Part shown: in pieces, positions 32,171 to 39,657 of the stretch | Layout: each line of letters begins with the position of its first letter | Position numbering within the stretch: the first letter of the stretch is position 1 | Source of the DNA: Citrobacter sp. Marseille-Q6884 | Lineage (GTDB): Bacteria; Pseudomonadota; Gammaproteobacteria; Enterobacterales; Enterobacteriaceae | Assembly: GCF_945906775.1 (NCBI RefSeq) | Contig: NZ_CAMDRE010000001.1 | Coordinates: 2,728,001-2,792,000 of the forward strand | Length of the DNA: 64,000 bases | Direction: 5' to 3' | Notes under the pieces: model-generated | The model's input: only the letters and a program-made list of their open reading frames with translations | The model's database searches: none | Told to the model about the DNA's origin: nothing | Position numbers and translations under genes: made by a program

Positions 32171-33873
32171 TGATGAAACCAGTTAAACGCCTGTACCTTT
32201 CAACGGATGAAGTTCACCTGGCTGATGCCAGCCTGGTGCTGGAGCTGAACAGCTGCGGCCGGGGATTTATCACTGCACAGACAGCCACGGATTACACCGG
32301 GAAACTGGTGCGGCTGGATGTGGGGTATTCCGATCTGCTTTTGCGCTGGTTTACTGGTTATGTTGAACGCTCACAACCCGCCGAAAATGGCTTTCAGCGT
32401 CTGTTTGTACGCGAGCTGGTTGGCGTATTTGAAAGGATGTGGCCATGTTCATTTCAGCACCCCACTTTGCGCAAGGTAGCCAACTGGCTGGAGGAAAACA
32501 GCGGAATTGCTGTCAGTGTGCCGGATGCCCCTTACAGCGATAAACCGATCCCTCATTTCACCCACAACGGCACAGGTTATCAGTTGCTGAATAATCTGGG
32601 CAGGGCGTTCAGTATCCCGGATTACATCTGGTACCAGCTGCCGGATGGTTCCCTGTATGTGGGCGGCGCTGAAAAAGCGATGTTTGCCGGTCGTCCGGTC
32701 GATATCCCGGCAGAGTTCAGTCAGGGGGCTGCTGGCGGTAATTCCATGACGTTGCCAGTGATCCAGAGTCTGCGGCCGGGTGTGGAGCTGAACGGGGAGC
32801 GCGTGACCAAAGTTCATCTGACCAATGACACAATGGCTGTCACCTGGACACCCAGAAATCGCGCAACAGGTCAGCCCTTACAGAAAACACCGGCACAGCG
32901 TCAAATTGAAAGCCACTACCCGGAACTGGCTTCCGGGCTGCACCTGCCAAAACTGGCCAGAGTGGTGGCACCCAGTGAGGCCGTGAAAAGTGGTAATTTT
33001 GCCGATCCGTTCCGGCCGCGCTATGCCGTTGATGTGCAGCTGCTTGATGCAGACGGCAACCCGGATAACCAGACGCCGGTTTATTCTGCGGTGCCACTGC
33101 CGGTACCTATGGCCGGTAATGACTCCGGCATGTTCCAGTTCCCGCCAGAAGGGACGCTGGTTGAAGTTGCGTTTACCGGAGGGCGCCCGGATAAGCCGTT
33201 TATCCGGCAGACATTACCGGATGGCACCAGTCTGCCGGATGTTAAACCCGGCGAGCAGCTGCAACAGCAGCGGGCGGAAGTGTCGCAACGCGTTACCCAG
33301 GCTGGCGACTGGGTGAGACAGACCGATCAGACCATCAGTGAAACATCGATGGCGCGTACGGTCAAAGCCGACACGGAACAGCGCGAGCTGGTCAGCCGTG
33401 AAACCACGGTTAAAGCTACCGATAAGACCACGGTGCTGGGTACTGCCATCCTGATGGCCGGAGCTATTCAGCAGGTCAGTGCCGGTGATTATAGCCAGGC
33501 CGTGAAAGGCAACAGGCTGGCTAGCATTGAAGGGAATGACGAAACCGATATTGCAGGGAAACAGTCCACAAAGGTGGCCGGAGCCGTGGATGTTGATGTG
33601 GGGGGAACCCTGACTGAAAAGATTGCCGCATTGCGTAAATCGGTGGCGGCGGGCGGCCAGCAGATTATGGGACCAACCGTCCATATTGGCAGTGAGAGCG
33701 TCAACACGCTGACCATGATGCTGGACACCATTGATTTACTGGCCGAGCTGGCGCAGCAGTGTGCGAGTCATTCACACCCCAGTGTTGGTACGCCAACCAA
33801 TGCCGGGGCATTCACACAGACGGCGGAGAAGGCCGGACAGACCCGAAGTAAGTACCAGAAAATAATCGCCTGA
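32170..33873 (+). CDS. Baseplate hub fused to central spike (gpD plus gpV-like)
   Basis: The 567-residue protein appears to join functions that are separate in P2. The first 240 residues look like the hub domain of gpD/gp27. Residues around 290-350 form an OB-fold-like region (FRPRYAVDVQLLDADGNPDN...DSGMFQFPPEGTLVEVAF). A Thr/Val-rich stretch (TVKATDKTTVLGTAILMAG...) is like a beta-helical spike stem. The C-terminus holds SHSHPSVGTPTNAG, an HxH metal site typical of membrane-piercing spike tips. A second ATG at 32173 is equally possible. Confidence 0.8.
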   Translation: MMKPVKRLYLSTDEVHLADASLVLELNSCGRGFITAQTATDYTGKLVRLDVGYSDLLLRWFTGYVERSQPAENGFQRLFVRELVGVFERMWPCSFQHPTLRKVANWLEENSGIAVSVPDAPYSDKPIPHFTHNGTGYQLLNNLGRAFSIPDYIWYQLPDGSLYVGGAEKAMFAGRPVDIPAEFSQGAAGGNSMTLPVIQSLRPGVELNGERVTKVHLTNDTMAVTWTPRNRATGQPLQKTPAQRQIESHYPELASGLHLPKLARVVAPSEAVKSGNFADPFRPRYAVDVQLLDADGNPDNQTPVYSAVPLPVPMAGNDSGMFQFPPEGTLVEVAFTGGRPDKPFIRQTLPDGTSLPDVKPGEQLQQQRAEVSQRVTQAGDWVRQTDQTISETSMARTVKADTEQRELVSRETTVKATDKTTVLGTAILMAGAIQQVSAGDYSQAVKGNRLASIEGNDETDIAGKQSTKVAGAVDVDVGGTLTEKIAALRKSVAAGGQQIMGPTVHIGSESVNTLTMMLDTIDLLAELAQQCASHSHPSVGTPTNAGAFTQTAEKAGQTRSKYQKIIA

Positions 33874-33883
33874 CCATCCTATC

Positions 33884-33908
33884 AGCCCGCGCATGTTGCG
33901 GGCTTTTT
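33884..33908 (+). terminator. Late operon terminator
   Basis: AGCCCGC and GCGGGCT form a 7-bp stem followed by a T run, 10 bases after the hub-spike gene. It closes the rightward structural operon and sets off the cargo genes beyond. Confidence 0.9.
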
Positions 33909-34048
33909 GATACCTGTTAACCGCGATACCTAGGAGTAGCGGAACTGATTGCATAACAGATACCTTTAGAGTGAGTGAATATTGAGCACTTCAACATTGC
34001 GTGTTGGGAAATGGTAAAATGTGATTTTCATAAAAAGAGGAAAACACT

Positions 34049-34303
34049 ATGGCAACCTGTTCCATCAATCCCTACCATGGCATTGCAGATGAAAGCAAAC
34101 GTGACGCCATTGTCAAAATATTGGCTTTGCTCAATGAAGAAGAACAGCCTGAATCTGCACTAATTAAACATTCTGGTGCTGGTAGTCGCTCAGAACACAT
34201 ACTGGGTGAATTGCGTATGTTTGGGTTGATTCAACCCAGCGTAAGGGATGGCTTTTTTGCACTCACTGATAGAGGTGCGTACGCACTTAACGAAATGAAG
34301 TAA
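34049..34303 (+). CDS. Small winged-helix-like protein, prophage cargo
   Basis: The 84-residue protein from ATG 34049 follows AAAAAGAGGAAAA. The pattern VKILALLNEEEQPESALIKHSGAGSRSEHILGELRMFGLIQPSVRDGFFALTDRGAYAL resembles a winged helix (a helix pair then a two-strand wing), so a DNA-binding role is plausible. I do not know a named family. It has its own terminator and lies outside the late operon, like a lysogenically expressed extra gene. Confidence 0.68.
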   Translation: MATCSINPYHGIADESKRDAIVKILALLNEEEQPESALIKHSGAGSRSEHILGELRMFGLIQPSVRDGFFALTDRGAYALNEMK

Positions 34304-34313
34304 CTCTCCTTAG

Positions 34314-34338
34314 TACCCGCCTAGTGCGGGTTTTTTTA
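34314..34338 (+). terminator. Terminator after the small cargo gene
   Basis: ACCCGC-CTAGT-GCGGGT stem followed by seven T, about 12 bases past the stop codon at 34303. Confidence 0.9.
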
Positions 34339-34991
34339 TACCTGCATTCTCACGCAACCAGAAGCATTCTAAGCACTTTTTTTCTCTGACCACCATCCCG
34401 TAACACCACAAAAGGATCTGTGCTGTCACGTTACGCTGACGGCGTTACACCCTGACAAAATAAATCTTTCGCAGACAAAAACGGCACTACACCGCACCCG
34501 CCTGCGGTTTCTGGATCGATAAAATTTTTCAGTTTTCTTTTTCTACAAACCAGACCGCCAGATAGCGCCAGTTCTGGCTGCTTCGCGGAAAACCAGAACT
34601 GAAAAGAATGAAAGGAATTTCAGCGTTTTTCAGTTTTCACGATCCCAAAAGGAATGTTATAAATAATTAAGTAATTGTTTTGATGGTTTTTTTTTGATTT
34701 TATGTGATTTGAAATGAACTTGCGGATGAGATTTATATATAGAGCGAAAAGCAAAGAAGGCAGGTGTGATACGGTATGAGGAACAGTTTTAACTTCTTTG
34801 CGAACTGAAAAATATTACAGGGTGTTATTATATACAAAGCTTTGTGGTTATCAGCGAAAAATGAGGAAAATTCCATTAATGAAACAGTTTTTTATGTTCT
34901 TGCTAAGGGGGCAAAGATACAAAAAATTGTGAATGCTATGAATCACTTAAGGGTGTGTGTAAAGTATATGAAAATGCAATGAGGTATGAAA
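34339..34991. other. Gene-free AT-rich region with repeats, upstream of the cargo gene
   Basis: This stretch of about 650 bases has no convincing gene. It holds a 13-bp direct repeat TTTTTCAGTTTTC at 34525-34537 and 34626-34638 and an inverted 10-mer of the same sequence at 34803-34812. Between the direct repeats lies a 9-bp inverted repeat CAGTTCTGG / CCAGAACTG (34569-34577, 34593-34601). The rest becomes very AT-rich toward the next gene. Possible roles are a promoter with operator sites or a structured leader. Confidence 0.4.
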
Positions 34992-36467
34992 ATGAACGAT
35001 GTATTTTTTTTGGAAGGGAGAACGATTACATCCTCAAATGAAATTTTTGGGGGGGTAAACTCAGAGTCAATAATAACTATTATCAACTGTAATATATTGA
35101 TCAGTGAGGTTGATATACCAAGCAACATATCTGCTGTGATTTTTGTTTTATGTGCTTGTAACTTACCATTGACCATAAACTCTGAAAATGAAAAGACTGA
35201 ACTGAGGTTTGAGTATGGTAACATATTTAAGCAGGTGCTCGTAGGTGGTGATTATGATAGAGTGATATTTAATTCAACTCCTCTTTTCGGTAGGGTGAAA
35301 TATCCAAGAGATTATAAACCAAGTAAGTTTTCTGTAATTTCTTTTTTGAAAAATGCTAGGGCTAATAGGTTGGAATTCTTATCTTTGATTTCCAATTCTA
35401 TAAAATGTGAAGGTGCTGCTAAGGATTTTCTTATACATGAAGCAAATGTTAGTGAGGATGTTACAATTATATCCAGTGAATCTAATTTGGTATCCATTAG
35501 AAGCCTTGAAACGAAAGAGTTACATTTTGTTGGTGATTTCAGAGAAATTCATTTGGGCTACAAATTTAATATCGGAACTCTTTCTTTTAATGCGAGCACC
35601 AACCGAATGCAAAACGTCCAAATTGATATGCAGGACTCCAGTATATATCAACAACTACAGATAGCGAATGCCACTGATAGCAAGGTAACACAGTTCATTA
35701 TTAAAAATGCTGGTTTTAAATCGATAAAGAATTTGGTACTCCACCAATCGCTTTTAAGTTGCTTTGTTATGTCTAACTGTGACTTGACCAAGACGGAGGT
35801 GAGCTTTATTAATTGCAAAATAGATGATTTATTAATGGAGGGAGTGAGTTGGCCATTTAATATAGAAGTAAGTCATCATAATTATAGGAAGCAATCTTTT
35901 TTAGAATTTGAGCAAAAGCAATCTGTATACAGACAACTAAAAAGCATTAGCCAGAGAAATAAGGATGTAGATAATTTTTATTTTTTTAGACGAAGGGAGT
36001 ATGATACAACGTTGTCAATTTTAAGCAGAAAAATGATGTTGTTTTTTAGTTATTTCATCACTATCTTATGTGACATTCTCGGATTAGGGAGGAAACGTTT
36101 TTTACCTGTGATTGATAAAATGGCACATGAAAACAAATATTCTGGTTTTGTTAGTGTTTTATCCAGTTGGATTATTCTTAAAATATCTTCATTAGTGTCT
36201 GTTCATGGGACAAGTTTGTTTAGGCCTGTTGCTATACTTCTTTGTGGAATACCACTGCTATTGTGCATCTTTGGATATTATGAATCAATAGAGCAGTTAT
36301 TGGCACTTAGCGCATACGTTATAGATCCCACCCATAAGTTAGATGCCTCTATCTTGGGTGAAAAAATAACCTTAAACCCAATTCACAGTTTAGTATTTAA
36401 AATAATATCATCTTCTTTACTTTTTAAAATAGTGCTTGTGTTTCGAAAATATGCTGTATCGCTTTAG
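34992..36467 (+). CDS. Unrecognised AT-rich cargo protein, beta-rich front and membrane tail
   Basis: The 491-residue protein is coded by strikingly AT-rich DNA, unlike the phage genes beside it. ATG 34992 has GAGG seven bases upstream, better placed than ATG 34986. Residues about 1-290 are rich in Ile/Val/Asn/Ser with short repeated strands and read like an irregular beta-helix. Residues about 310-345 (VYRQLKSISQRNKDVDNFYFFRRREYD) resemble the linker of pentapeptide-repeat membrane proteins. The last 150 residues hold three or four hydrophobic segments. It sits alone between the late operon and attR, a common cargo position in P2-like phages. Superinfection exclusion or defence is an inference. 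Confidence 0.82.
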   Translation: MNDVFFLEGRTITSSNEIFGGVNSESIITIINCNILISEVDIPSNISAVIFVLCACNLPLTINSENEKTELRFEYGNIFKQVLVGGDYDRVIFNSTPLFGRVKYPRDYKPSKFSVISFLKNARANRLEFLSLISNSIKCEGAAKDFLIHEANVSEDVTIISSESNLVSIRSLETKELHFVGDFREIHLGYKFNIGTLSFNASTNRMQNVQIDMQDSSIYQQLQIANATDSKVTQFIIKNAGFKSIKNLVLHQSLLSCFVMSNCDLTKTEVSFINCKIDDLLMEGVSWPFNIEVSHHNYRKQSFLEFEQKQSVYRQLKSISQRNKDVDNFYFFRRREYDTTLSILSRKMMLFFSYFITILCDILGLGRKRFLPVIDKMAHENKYSGFVSVLSSWIILKISSLVSVHGTSLFRPVAILLCGIPLLLCIFGYYESIEQLLALSAYVIDPTHKLDASILGEKITLNPIHSLVFKIISSSLLFKIVLVFRKYAVSL

Positions 36468-36644
36468 TTTGATATTTATAGTTGTCTCATTTCAATGAGT
36501 GCTTACGAGGGGCGTATCCTTTTATAGGATTGCCCACACACTTTGTTAATTAAGCAGCTAAATGATAACCAGCAAAAACATGCACTTACAAAGATGCAGT
36601 AGTTGGTTGTGAAATGTAGCGAGGAAAGATTTATTGAAAATATT

Positions 36645-36661
36645 GCGACACTTTTGCGACA
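36645..36661 (+). repeat. Tandem GCGACA pair near attR, candidate integrase arm site
   Basis: GCGACA-CTTTT-GCGACA differs at one base from the copy at 5330-5346 and has the same orientation, 55 bases inside attR. Confidence 0.45.
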
Positions 36662-36715
36662 AAGTGTTGTTTTTGTGTATAAATATCCTTATTTATCATC
36701 ATGTTTTATTTGTTT

Positions 36716-36730
36716 ACAGGCTATATTATA
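36716..36730. other. Prophage right attachment core (attR)
   Basis: This is the second copy of ACAGGCTATATTATA. With the following host bases it forms a 15-base palindrome GCTATATTATATAGC (36720-36734), built from the same half sites as the MntR operator, so the original host site had three such half sites in a row. Confidence 0.82.
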
Positions 36731-36755
36731 TAGCTATTGCTAAAACGTTAATTTT

Positions 36756-36783
36756 TTGTGCCCACGCAACTCTGGTTTACAAT
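36756..36783 (+). promoter_or_regulatory. mntR promoter
   Basis: TTGTGC (36756-36761), 16 bases, TACAAT (36778-36783), about 50 bases upstream of the mntR ATG. It lies on the host side of attR, so mntR keeps its own promoter. Confidence 0.6.
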
Positions 36784-36835
36784 GAGCGCTCTCTAATCAG
36801 ATGCCGTTAACGCGTCACAGTAATGAGGAAGCAGA

Positions 36836-37309
36836 ATGAGTCGTCGCGCAGGTACGCCAACAACAAAAAAAGTGACGCAATTGGTGAATGTTGAGGAACA
36901 CGTTGAAGGGTTTCGTCAGGTCAGGGAGGCGCATCGTCGTGAACTGATTGACGATTACGTTGAGCTGATTTCCGATCTTATTATTGAAGTGGGTGAGGCG
37001 CGTCAGGTGGATATGGCGGCACGACTTGGCGTTTCTCAGCCAACCGTAGCCAAAATGCTAAAACGCCTGGCATCCGTAGGGCTTATCGAAATGATCCCCT
37101 GGCGCGGTGTCTTTTTAACTGCCGAAGGTGAAAAGCTCGCGCAGGAGAGTCGGGAACGTCATCAGATAGTGGAAAACTTTCTGCTGATGTTGGGTATCAG
37201 TCCGGAAATCGCCCGCCGCGATGCAGAGGGGATGGAACACCACGTGAGTAAGGAAACACTCGAGGCTTTCAGAACGTTTACACAACAGCAAGGAACCGCC
37301 TCTGAATGA
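36836..37309 (+). CDS. mntR: MntR, manganese-responsive repressor
   Basis: The 157-residue DtxR-family regulator binds Mn(II) and represses mntH and mntS while activating mntP. The HTH is VDMAARLGVSQPTVAKMLKRL (about 60-80); metal ligands lie in the helical dimerisation domain (HHVSKETLEAF, EMEHH-like region). Nearly identical to E. coli MntR with slight C-terminal differences. AGGAAGC precedes the ATG. Its stop overlaps the ybiR start, indicating an operon. The prophage has moved mntR about 31 kb from its partner mntS. Confidence 0.96.
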   Translation: MSRRAGTPTTKKVTQLVNVEEHVEGFRQVREAHRRELIDDYVELISDLIIEVGEARQVDMAARLGVSQPTVAKMLKRLASVGLIEMIPWRGVFLTAEGEKLAQESRERHQIVENFLLMLGISPEIARRDAEGMEHHVSKETLEAFRTFTQQQGTASE

Positions 37310-38418
37310 GTTTCCCGTTTTTACGCGCCTTACAGCGCGATCGCTTTTTCCAACTGTTAATCATTGTTGGGATTGTTCTAAGCCTGTTCGTACCGTTTGC
37401 CCCCCGGTCCTGGCCAGGTGCGATTGACTGGCACACGATCATTACGCTCAGCGGTCTGATGCTTCTGACCAAAGGCGTGGAGCTCAGCGGTTATTTCGAT
37501 GTGCTGGGGCGCAAGATGACGCGCCGTTTCAATACGGAACGTCAGTTGGCTATTTTTATGGTGCTGGCGGCGGCGTTACTGTCAACGTTTCTGACCAACG
37601 ATGTTGCCTTATTCATTGTTGTTCCGCTGACGATTACCCTGAAAAAACTCTGCGCCATCCCGGTTAATCGCCTCATTATCTTTGAGGCGCTGGCGGTGAA
37701 TGCCGGTTCGCTCCTGACGCCAATAGGCAATCCGCAGAATATCCTGATGTGGGGACGTTCCGGTTTGTCATTTACCACGTTTACCTGGCAAATGGCGCCG
37801 CTCGCGGGGGCCATGATGCTGACGCTGGTAGTGCTGTGCTGGTTCAGTTTTCCGCGCAACGTATTGCATTACCATACCGGTACTCGTGCACCTGACTGGC
37901 AGCCGCGGCTGGTCTGGAGTTGCCTGGCGTTCTATATCGTCTTTCTGGCCGCGCTGGAGCTCAAGCAAGAACTCTGGGGTCTGGCGATCGTGGCAGCGGG
38001 ATTTCTGATACTGGCGCGTCGCGTGATCATTAGCGTGGACTGGACGTTGCTGTTGGTTTTTATGGCGATGTTCATCGATGTGCATCTGCTGACACAACTG
38101 CCTCTGCTGCAGGGAATGGCGAACCATATTGGAACGCTGTCAGCGCCAGGGCTATGGCTGACGGCAATCGGCTTGTCACAGTTTATCAGTAACGTGCCGA
38201 GTACGATTTTGCTGCTGAACTATGTGCCGCCGACGCTACTGCTGGCCTGGGCCGTCAATGTCGGTGGTTTTGGTCTGTTGCCGGGGTCTCTGGCAAATTT
38301 GATTGCATTGCGTATGGCAAACGACCGGCGTATCTGGTGGCGTTTCCATGTGTATTCGGTGCCGATGTTGATATGGGCGGCGCTGGTAGGATATGGATTG
38401 CTGCTGTTGATGAGATAG
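37306..38418 (+). CDS. ybiR: YbiR, inner-membrane anion/Na+ transporter family protein
   Basis: The 370-residue integral membrane protein of the CitM/ArsB (ion transporter) superfamily has about ten segments. TFLTNDVALFIVVPLTI and NAGSLLTPIGNPQNILMWG are the two conserved re-entrant regions, the second with the GNPQN signature. Substrate is not known in E. coli either. Four-base overlap with mntR suggests a link to metal homeostasis, by context only. Confidence 0.9.
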   Translation: MSFPFLRALQRDRFFQLLIIVGIVLSLFVPFAPRSWPGAIDWHTIITLSGLMLLTKGVELSGYFDVLGRKMTRRFNTERQLAIFMVLAAALLSTFLTNDVALFIVVPLTITLKKLCAIPVNRLIIFEALAVNAGSLLTPIGNPQNILMWGRSGLSFTTFTWQMAPLAGAMMLTLVVLCWFSFPRNVLHYHTGTRAPDWQPRLVWSCLAFYIVFLAALELKQELWGLAIVAAGFLILARRVIISVDWTLLLVFMAMFIDVHLLTQLPLLQGMANHIGTLSAPGLWLTAIGLSQFISNVPSTILLLNYVPPTLLLAWAVNVGGFGLLPGSLANLIALRMANDRRIWWRFHVYSVPMLIWAALVGYGLLLLMR

Positions 38419-38422
38419 AAGC

Positions 38423-38458
38423 GGTTTGCCCGATGGCGCGATGCCTGGTGGGCAAACC
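38423..38458. repeat. REP-like hairpin after ybiR
   Basis: GGTTTGCCC and GGGCAAACC are a perfect 9-bp inverted repeat around CGATGGCGCGATG, resembling the REP/BIME elements found after enteric genes. Confidence 0.5.
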
Positions 38459-38468
38459 CAATGTACAG

Positions 38469-38499
38469 GCCGGAGGGTGGCAAACACGCTCCGGCTTTT
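38469..38499. terminator. Terminator between ybiR and ldtB
   Basis: GCCGGAG and CTCCGGC form a 7-bp stem followed by TTTTA. It terminates ybiR, and possibly ldtB in the opposite direction, although a U-run is seen only on the + strand. Confidence 0.75.
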
Positions 38500-38507
38500 A
38501 CTGCAGA

Positions 38508-39428
38508 TTAGTTCAGACGAACTGGCATACCTGAGCGATTCTGTACAGCCTGTTCAACGACGGCCTGATCGACGTCAGACTGACCGGTGATGCTGGTAAT
38601 GCTCTTGGTCAGCGTAATCGGTACGATTTCCCCACCTTCGAACTGTGCTTCAGTGGTTGACAGTGGGTTATGTACTTCAATGTAACGGCTACCGTCTGGT
38701 TCGGTGGTGGCTTTCACCGGCTCATCGATAAACTGTACGCGCGTACCGACCGGAACATTTTCAAACAAGAATTTAATGTCTTCGTTACGCAGACGTACAC
38801 AACCGTGGCTGACGCGTAAGCCGACGCCGAAGTTAGCGTTGGTACCGTGGATAGCGTACAGACGGCCAATATACAGCGCATACAGCCCCATCGGGTTATC
38901 CGGGCCTGCCGGAACAACGGCTGGCAGCGGTTCGCCTGCAGCAGCATATTCAGCGTGCATTTTCGCGGTTGGCGTCCAGGTCGGACCCGCTTTTTTACGT
39001 TCCACTTTGGTGGTCCAGTTGATCGGCGTGTCTTTGCCTAACTGACCGATACCAATCGGTAAAACGATAACGGTGTTGGTACCTTTCGGGTAGTAGTACA
39101 GACGCATTTCGGCGCTGTTGATAACAATACCTTCATGGACAGTGTCCGGCAGGATCAGCTGCTGAGGAATGTTCAGCACGGTACCGCCTTTTGGCAGGAA
39201 GGTGTCCACGCCCGGGTTGGCTTCCAGCATGTTGGACAGACCCATCTGGTATTCTGCCGCAAAATACTCCAGCGGTTGGGTATTGCCTTCAGGAATAGTG
39301 ATGACCTGGTTTTGGCCAATCAAACGACTACCATCGGTTGGCAGCGGGTACGTGACGGCTGAGGCAGAGTGACAAAAACCAACTACTGCGAGTGCCGCCG
39401 CGAAAAGCGTTGTTAATTTCATTTTCAT
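38508..39428 (-). CDS. ldtB: LdtB (YbiS), L,D-transpeptidase anchoring Braun lipoprotein
   Basis: The 306-residue periplasmic enzyme attaches Lpp to peptidoglycan. It has a signal peptide (MKMKLTTLFAAALAVVGFCHSASA), a LysM-like segment (QPLEYFAAEYQMGLSNMLEANPG) and a YkuD domain with HGTNANFG and the catalytic Cys in RVSHGCVRL. I choose the ATG ending at 39428 because it gives the E. coli length; an ATG two codons upstream (39434) is possible. It is convergent with ybiR. Confidence 0.95.
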   Translation of the reverse strand: MKMKLTTLFAAALAVVGFCHSASAVTYPLPTDGSRLIGQNQVITIPEGNTQPLEYFAAEYQMGLSNMLEANPGVDTFLPKGGTVLNIPQQLILPDTVHEGIVINSAEMRLYYYPKGTNTVIVLPIGIGQLGKDTPINWTTKVERKKAGPTWTPTAKMHAEYAAAGEPLPAVVPAGPDNPMGLYALYIGRLYAIHGTNANFGVGLRVSHGCVRLRNEDIKFLFENVPVGTRVQFIDEPVKATTEPDGSRYIEVHNPLSTTEAQFEGGEIVPITLTKSITSITGQSDVDQAVVEQAVQNRSGMPVRLN

Positions 39429-39657
39429 AGTCATGTATGCGAGATTCAGTGCCAGGCAGGCGAGTGGGTTGAGATTTATGTAGTGTTGGGCACGCATTAT
39501 ATGTGCAATCGGGGCAACAAGGAATTCGGATGTGTACTAAATCACATTTTTTTCCTTTTGGTTTCACTTTATCCCTTCAGGATGAATACGCGATCTTATT
39601 CCAGAGTTATGGCATAATAAGCGGTTTGTCACATATTTCTTCTTTCAGGATACGCCA

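Larger units (their letters stand above)
5218..36730. mobile_element. P2-superfamily prophage, 186-like control genes with HP1-like tail genes
   Basis: The element is about 31.5 kb and is bounded by a 15-bp direct repeat. Order from left: integrase, CI, Apl/Cox-like, CII, Fil-like, small early genes, Dam, gpA, LexA-box gene, Ogr, then Q and P leftward, then O, N, M, L, completion proteins, sheath, tube, lysis, tail chaperones, tape measure, baseplate, fibre, hub-spike rightward, then cargo. All essential modules look intact except the fibre assembly gene, which carries IS1. It may therefore excise and replicate but make particles with defective fibres. Confidence 0.93.
36468..36835. other. 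Phage right end, attR and mntR control region
   Basis: This 368-base gap has no gene. It runs from the cargo gene through the second GCGACA pair and attR to the mntR promoter. The left 250 bases are phage and AT-rich, and the last 105 are host sequence. Confidence 0.6.
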
